Of a stretch of 64,000 nucleotides of DNA, positions 60,450-64,000 are shown one piece after another. Made by a program: the position numbers and the translations under genes. Below the pieces are notes generated by a model. That model was not told where the DNA came from, searched no databases, and saw nothing but the letters and a program-made list of their open reading frames with translations. The stretch is taken from assembly GCA_016703545.1 (NCBI GenBank), contig JADJBX010000003.1:1-64000 (forward strand), given 5' to 3'. This stretch comes from Candidatus Amarobacillus elongatus (GTDB lineage: Bacteria > Chloroflexota > Dehalococcoidia > Tepidiformales > Tepidiformaceae). Numbering within the stretch: the first letter of the stretch is position 1; each line of letters starts with the position of its first letter.

Positions 60450-62813
60450 ATGGACGACCACACCTTACGCGTGCTCGAGTTCGACAAGGTGCTGGCGCTG
60501 CTCGCGGCCGAGACCGCCTTCAGCGCCGGGCGCGAGCTCGCCCTGGCCGTCCGGCCCGAGACGGATTACGAAGCCGTGCGGCGGCTCCAGGAGCAGACCG
60601 CCGAGGTGCGCCTCCTCGACCAGATGGGGATCGATATCCCCTTCGGTGGCGCCCGCGACGTTCGCCCCCTGATTCATGCCGCATCCATCGGCCAGGCGCT
60701 CGAGCCAACGGAGCTTGTCGACGCCGCGGGCACCCTCAAGGCCGCCTGGCGCGCGCGAAATGTGGTCGAGCGGCTGCGGGACCGTGTCCCCGTGCTCGCG
60801 GTCATCGCCGATGAAGTCTCTGACCTCCGCCGCTTCTCCGACGCCGTCGACCAATCCATCACCTCCCGGGGCGAGGTCGCCGATAGCGCGAGCGACGCAT
60901 TGGCGACGACCCGGCGCGAACTGCGCATCGCCCAGGATCGGCTGGACCAGCGGGCGCAGGCCGCGCTCGGCGACGCCATTCGCCGCGGCATCGCCCAGGA
61001 AGGGCTCCTCACCGAGCGGAACGGCCGCAAGGTCATTCCCATCAAGGCGGATTACCGCGGGCAGATCCAGGGCATCGTCCACGATGTCTCGTCCTCCGGC
61101 GCGACCGTTTTCCTCGAGCCCATGGGCGTCGTGGATGCCGGGAACCAGGTCCGTGAACTGCAGCTCGCTGAGGACCGCGAGGTGCGGCGCGTGCTCCAGC
61201 GCCTCACGTGGCTCCTGGGCGAACGCGAGGAAGACGCCATGCGTTCGCTGATGGCGCTCGCGAAGCTGGACCTGTTGAGCGCCCGGGGCCGGCTTGCCCG
61301 CCGCCTGAAGGCGGAGCTCCCGCCGCCCGGCGACGCCGACAGCTGGCTCCGGGAGCGCGGCGCCACCATCCTCGTGCGCGGTCGGCACCCCCTGCTGCGC
61401 GGCACCGTGGTCCCCACCGACATCGACGTCGGCGGCGAATTCCCCGGCGTGCTCATCACCGGCCCGAACACGGGCGGGAAAACGGTCGCGCTGAAAACCC
61501 TGGGGCTGCTGACCCTGATGGCGCAGGCGGGGCTGCCCATCCCCTGCGACGAGGGCAGCCAGATGGTCGTCTTCGAGCGCGTCTACGCGGACATCGGCGA
61601 CGAGCAGTCGATCGAGCAGTCGCTCTCCACGTTCTCGTCGCACATGCGGAACATCACCGACATCCTCGGCAAGGCCGGCCCGGGCACGCTCGTGCTCCTC
61701 GACGAGCTGGGCGCCGGGACGGACCCCACGGAAGGCGCGGCGCTCGCACGGGCCATTCTCGAAACGCTCCTCGAACGGGGCTGCACCATCGTCGCGACCA
61801 CGCACCACGGCGAACTGAAGGCGTTCGCGCACAACGACCCGCGGCTGCGAAACGCCTCCGTGGAGTTCGACCTGGAGACGCTGAGCCCGACGTACCACCT
61901 GACGATCGGCCTGCCGGGGCAATCGAACGCGATCGCCATCGCCCGCCGCCTGGGGCTCGATGAACCGGTGCTGCGGCGGGCATCCGAACAGCTGGCGCCC
62001 GAGCACTTCGAAATGGAGACCCTGCTCGGCGAAATCCGTGAAGAGCGCGCGGCGGCTGCCGAGTCCCGTCGGCGCGAGGAGCTGGCGCGCGAGGAGTCCG
62101 AGGACTTGCGGCGTTCCCTGGCGGAGCGGCGCGACCGCATCGAGCAGGAGCGCGCGGGCATCCTCGACGCGGCCCACCGCGAGGCCGAGGACGAGCTCGC
62201 GGCGATCCGCCGGGAGATCGACCAGGTGCGCCGAAAGGCGGTGCTACGGGACTTCGACCCGCGCGCCGCGGACGAGACGCTGCGCACCCTCGACGCGAAC
62301 CTCGGGCGGCTGCAATCCCGCGCGCGCATTCAGCGGCGCGAAGTCGTCACGCCCCCCGTGGCGCGTGCCCTCGCGCCGGGGGACATGGTCCACGTGCGCG
62401 ACATCCCGCAGGTTGGGGAGGCGCTCAGCGCGGTGGGTGAGGATGGCCGCGTCGAGGTGCAGTTCGGCGCGCTGCGAATGAAGGTGTCGGTCGACCGCAT
62501 CGCGAAGGTGGAGCCGCGAGCGGGCACCGCGCCCGTGGTGATGCCGCAATCGGCGCTGCGACCGCACGTCCCCATGGACCTCGACCTCCGCGGGCAGCGC
62601 GCCGAAGAGGCGTTGAGCAACTTCGAAACCTACCTCGACGATGCCTTCCGCGCGGGGCTGCCATTTGTACGCATCATCCACGGCAAGGGCACGGGAGCCC
62701 TGCGCGCCGCCATCCGCGAAGCCCTGCACGGCCACCCGCTCGTGCGAAAGTACGAATCCGCGGCGCCCAACGAAGGTGGTGAGGGCGTCACCGTGGCGGT
62801 GCTCGCCGGCTGA
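60450..62813 (+). CDS. mutS2: MutS2 endonuclease / ribosome-rescue type ATPase
   Basis: A 787-residue MutS2. N-terminal core and clamp helices lead to the ATPase domain with Walker A GPNTGGKT, the Walker B LVLLDELGAGTDPTEGAALA and His-switch ATTHHGELKAFAHN. A coiled-coil (EERAAAAESRRREELAREES) and KOW-like domain (ALAPGDMVHVRDIPQVGEAL) follow. The C-terminal Smr nuclease domain has PMDLDLRGQRAEEALSNFET and FVRIIHGKGTGALR. MutS2 suppresses recombination or splits collided ribosomes. ATG 60450. The stop is five bases from the convergent SGNH gene's stop. Confidence 0.97.
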   Translation: MDDHTLRVLEFDKVLALLAAETAFSAGRELALAVRPETDYEAVRRLQEQTAEVRLLDQMGIDIPFGGARDVRPLIHAASIGQALEPTELVDAAGTLKAAWRARNVVERLRDRVPVLAVIADEVSDLRRFSDAVDQSITSRGEVADSASDALATTRRELRIAQDRLDQRAQAALGDAIRRGIAQEGLLTERNGRKVIPIKADYRGQIQGIVHDVSSSGATVFLEPMGVVDAGNQVRELQLAEDREVRRVLQRLTWLLGEREEDAMRSLMALAKLDLLSARGRLARRLKAELPPPGDADSWLRERGATILVRGRHPLLRGTVVPTDIDVGGEFPGVLITGPNTGGKTVALKTLGLLTLMAQAGLPIPCDEGSQMVVFERVYADIGDEQSIEQSLSTFSSHMRNITDILGKAGPGTLVLLDELGAGTDPTEGAALARAILETLLERGCTIVATTHHGELKAFAHNDPRLRNASVEFDLETLSPTYHLTIGLPGQSNAIAIARRLGLDEPVLRRASEQLAPEHFEMETLLGEIREERAAAAESRRREELAREESEDLRRSLAERRDRIEQERAGILDAAHREAEDELAAIRREIDQVRRKAVLRDFDPRAADETLRTLDANLGRLQSRARIQRREVVTPPVARALAPGDMVHVRDIPQVGEALSAVGEDGRVEVQFGALRMKVSVDRIAKVEPRAGTAPVVMPQSALRPHVPMDLDLRGQRAEEALSNFETYLDDAFRAGLPFVRIIHGKGTGALRAAIREALHGHPLVRKYESAAPNEGGEGVTVAVLAG

Positions 62814-62818
62814 TCGCG

Positions 62819-63583
62819 TCAGACCGGCGGGGGCGCGGCCTGGATCACCCACTGCAGAACGGCGTTGGCCGTGAGGGCGTGCGCCTCGGCCGTGACGTGC
62901 AGGCGATCCGGGTAGAACCAGCGATCCAGGTCCTCGCGGTGCGCCTCGTTCAGGTTGATATAGTCGCAGTGGGCCTGCCCGCACGCGGCGCGCATGTCCA
63001 CGAAGAAGCGTTCCAACAGCGACGCGGCGGCCCGGCGCGACCGCGCCGGGCCCTCCGGGACGCGCACGAACCCCTGGAACGCGAGCACGCGCAGGTCCTC
63101 CTCCCTCGCCACCCGCCGCAACGCCGCCACCGTGGCGTCGCGAACGGTCTCGTAGTCCGCGACCGGCGCAGCACCGAGCACCGCTCGCGTGATCCGGCGG
63201 GCGAGGCGGTTGGCGCTCCCAGCAGCCTCCCCCCGATCCCTCGTCACGCGGTCGAATCGCGACTCCAGGCGCTGGTACAGCCGGTAGGCGCGTTCGCCGT
63301 ACCGCTTCCGCACGCCCGGCCCGACCATCGGCTGCAGGAACGCGAACGGGGTCATGGTGAGGATCACGAGGTCGGGCGAGTACTTCGCGAGTTCACGGTC
63401 GAGATAGGCGGCGGAGCCGGCAGCGTGAGCGTAGAAGGTACGAAAGGTGACCGTCGCGGGCCGGCCCAGTGCGCTCGGGAGAGCCGCCGCGAGGAGCTGC
63501 GGCCACGGCAGGGCGCCACCCGGGAGTACGGCCCCCGCGGAGTTGCTCTGACCGAACACGAGAATGTGAAGCGGCTCCGGCAC
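62819..63583 (-). CDS. SGNH/GDSL-like hydrolase
   Basis: About 254 residues. Block I is LHILVFGQSNSAGAVLPGGA (GQSN in place of GDSL, the Ser being the nucleophile), and block V is WFYPDRLHVTAEAHALTANA (DxxH). Block II (HAAGSA) and the oxyanion Asn are plausible but weaker. Likely an esterase or O-acetyl deacetylase of carbohydrate. GTG 63583 is preferred; TTG 63619 is possible but sits inside a hairpin. Convergent with mutS2 (six bases between stops) and in the same direction as clpX. No signal peptide is obvious. Confidence 0.75.
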   Translation of the reverse strand: MPEPLHILVFGQSNSAGAVLPGGALPWPQLLAAALPSALGRPATVTFRTFYAHAAGSAAYLDRELAKYSPDLVILTMTPFAFLQPMVGPGVRKRYGERAYRLYQRLESRFDRVTRDRGEAAGSANRLARRITRAVLGAAPVADYETVRDATVAALRRVAREEDLRVLAFQGFVRVPEGPARSRRAAASLLERFFVDMRAACGQAHCDYINLNEAHREDLDRWFYPDRLHVTAEAHALTANAVLQWVIQAAPPPV

Positions 63584-63615
63584 CGCGGGACAGTGTCGCG
63601 CACCGCCGCGCTCGC

Positions 63616-63637
63616 GCAACGGCCGAATGGCCGTTGC
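63616..63637. terminator. small hairpin between the SGNH gene and clpX
   Basis: Perfect nine-base stem GCAACGGCC/GGCCGTTGC with loop GAAT. It covers the TTG start at 63617-63619, another reason to prefer a later start for the SGNH gene. Confidence 0.35.
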
Positions 63638-63650
63638 CAGCCCGGCCGGG

Positions 63651-63688
63651 CATGCGAAAGGGGCCCCGGAAGGGGCCCCTTTCGCATG
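63651..63688. terminator. 17-base perfect hairpin after clpX
   Basis: Stem 63651-63667 pairs perfectly with 63672-63688 around GGAA. It lies 16 bases after the clpX stop on the minus strand. Very stable, without an oligo-T tail beyond the arm's own TTTCG. Confidence 0.75.
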
Positions 63689-63704
63689 ACTTGCGGTTCC
63701 GGGG

Positions 63705-64000
63705 TCAGGCGCTTTCGCGACCGTCCGCCGGCGCCGGGGTGGTGGCGTCGATGGTGGCGCCGCCCCGCGTGATGAGCAGCGGGCGCTGCCCGCTGAGCAC
63801 CGTCTCCGCGCTCACGACGCACTTGCGCACGTCGCCGCGGCCCGGGATGTCGTACATCACTTCCATCAGCGCCTGCTCGAGCACCGTCCGGAGCCCGCGG
63901 GCGCCCGTCTTGTGCTTGATGGCGGTCTGGGCGATCGCGCGCAGCGCTTCGTCGGTGAACACCAGCTCCACACCGTCCATGCCGAAGTACCGCTGGTACT
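63705..64000 (-). CDS. clpX: ATP-dependent Clp protease ATP-binding subunit ClpX, C-terminal part
   Basis: AAA+ unfoldase for ClpP. Only the end of the small domain is here: YQRYFGMDGVELVFTDEALR, AIKHKTGARGLRTVLEQALM and VMYDIPGRGDVRKCVV, which match the sensor-2 region GARGLR. A ~20-residue Pro/Ala-rich C-tail (ATIDATTPAPADGRESA) follows, longer than in E. coli ClpX. The rest of the gene continues beyond the right edge of the window. Confidence 0.95.
   Translation of the reverse strand, partial: YQRYFGMDGVELVFTDEALRAIAQTAIKHKTGARGLRTVLEQALMEVMYDIPGRGDVRKCVVSAETVLSGQRPLLITRGGATIDATTPAPADGRESA

Overview
The window reads as a contiguous piece of a GC-rich (by eye about two-thirds G+C) monoderm-type bacterial chromosome. 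I infer a Chloroflexota member, probably near Dehalococcoidia. The reasons are a DnaD plus DnaC-like primosome beside dnaB and rplI, a gram-positive-type LexA box (CGAAC-N4-GTTCG) at dinB, Lamin-Tail-Domain surface protein, many acyl-CoA dehydrogenase/LLM-type genes, and many starts a few bases after a TANNNT -10 box (leaderless type). No rRNA, marker phylogeny or database search backs this, so the placement is tentative. I see no prophage, insertion sequence or CRISPR array, and no stretch over 300 bases lacks a gene.

Layout. 0-10.6 kb: pcrA (cut by the window edge), a zinc-ribbon membrane protein, then the minus-strand replication cluster rplI - dnaB - dnaD-like - tandem dnaC-like - DinB-superfamily gene, two MFS transporters, a second DinB-superfamily gene and a glycine-zipper protein. 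10.8-14 kb: SufR-like Fe-S regulator, ilvD, PH-domain membrane protein. 14-25 kb: cell-surface polysaccharide region (CgeB-like and GT9 glycosyltransferases, acyltransferase-3, GDP-mannose 4,6-dehydratase, an SDR epimerase/reductase, a sulfotransferase-methyltransferase fusion, a Lamin-Tail surface protein) with tRNA-Gly(TCC). 25-34 kb: NifU/IscU-like scaffold, small membrane protein, HTH, THUMP-like methyltransferase, MtnX-like HAD, a 4-Cys mini-protein, pheS - four-helix-bundle gene - pheT, rpsU and SOS-regulated dinB. 34-43 kb: two acyl-CoA dehydrogenases around an operon of serine-less alpha/beta hydrolase, LLM flavin enzyme and halogenase-like flavoprotein, then FkbM and two GT2 glycosyltransferases. 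43-47 kb: BtuF/FecB-type ABC importer and a Wzx-like flippase. 47-50.5 kb: acyl-CoA ligase, [3Fe-4S] ferredoxin and cytochrome P450. 50.5-58 kb: hemerythrin, a DUF2325-like protein, YajQ and a complete MoxR/DUF58/VWA (Bat-like) operon. 58-64 kb: comF, VOC protein, moaD - moaE - nudix - mutS2, an SGNH hydrolase and the clpX C-terminus.

Two properties matter to any user of this annotation. First, at least twelve genes, including essential dnaB, are interrupted by single-base indels, mostly in short homopolymer runs, while both halves remain well conserved. These look like sequencing or assembly errors, not decay; joined coordinates are given below. Second, many starts lie 6-10 nt after a -10-like hexamer, so Shine-Dalgarno-based start calling will fail often here.

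The most unusual biology is the helicase loader with two complete AAA+ modules behind a zinc finger, the halogenase-like/LLM/serine-less hydrolase operon, the sulfotransferase-methyltransferase-coiled-coil fusion, and a four-helix-bundle gene with inverted-repeat borders sitting inside pheST.
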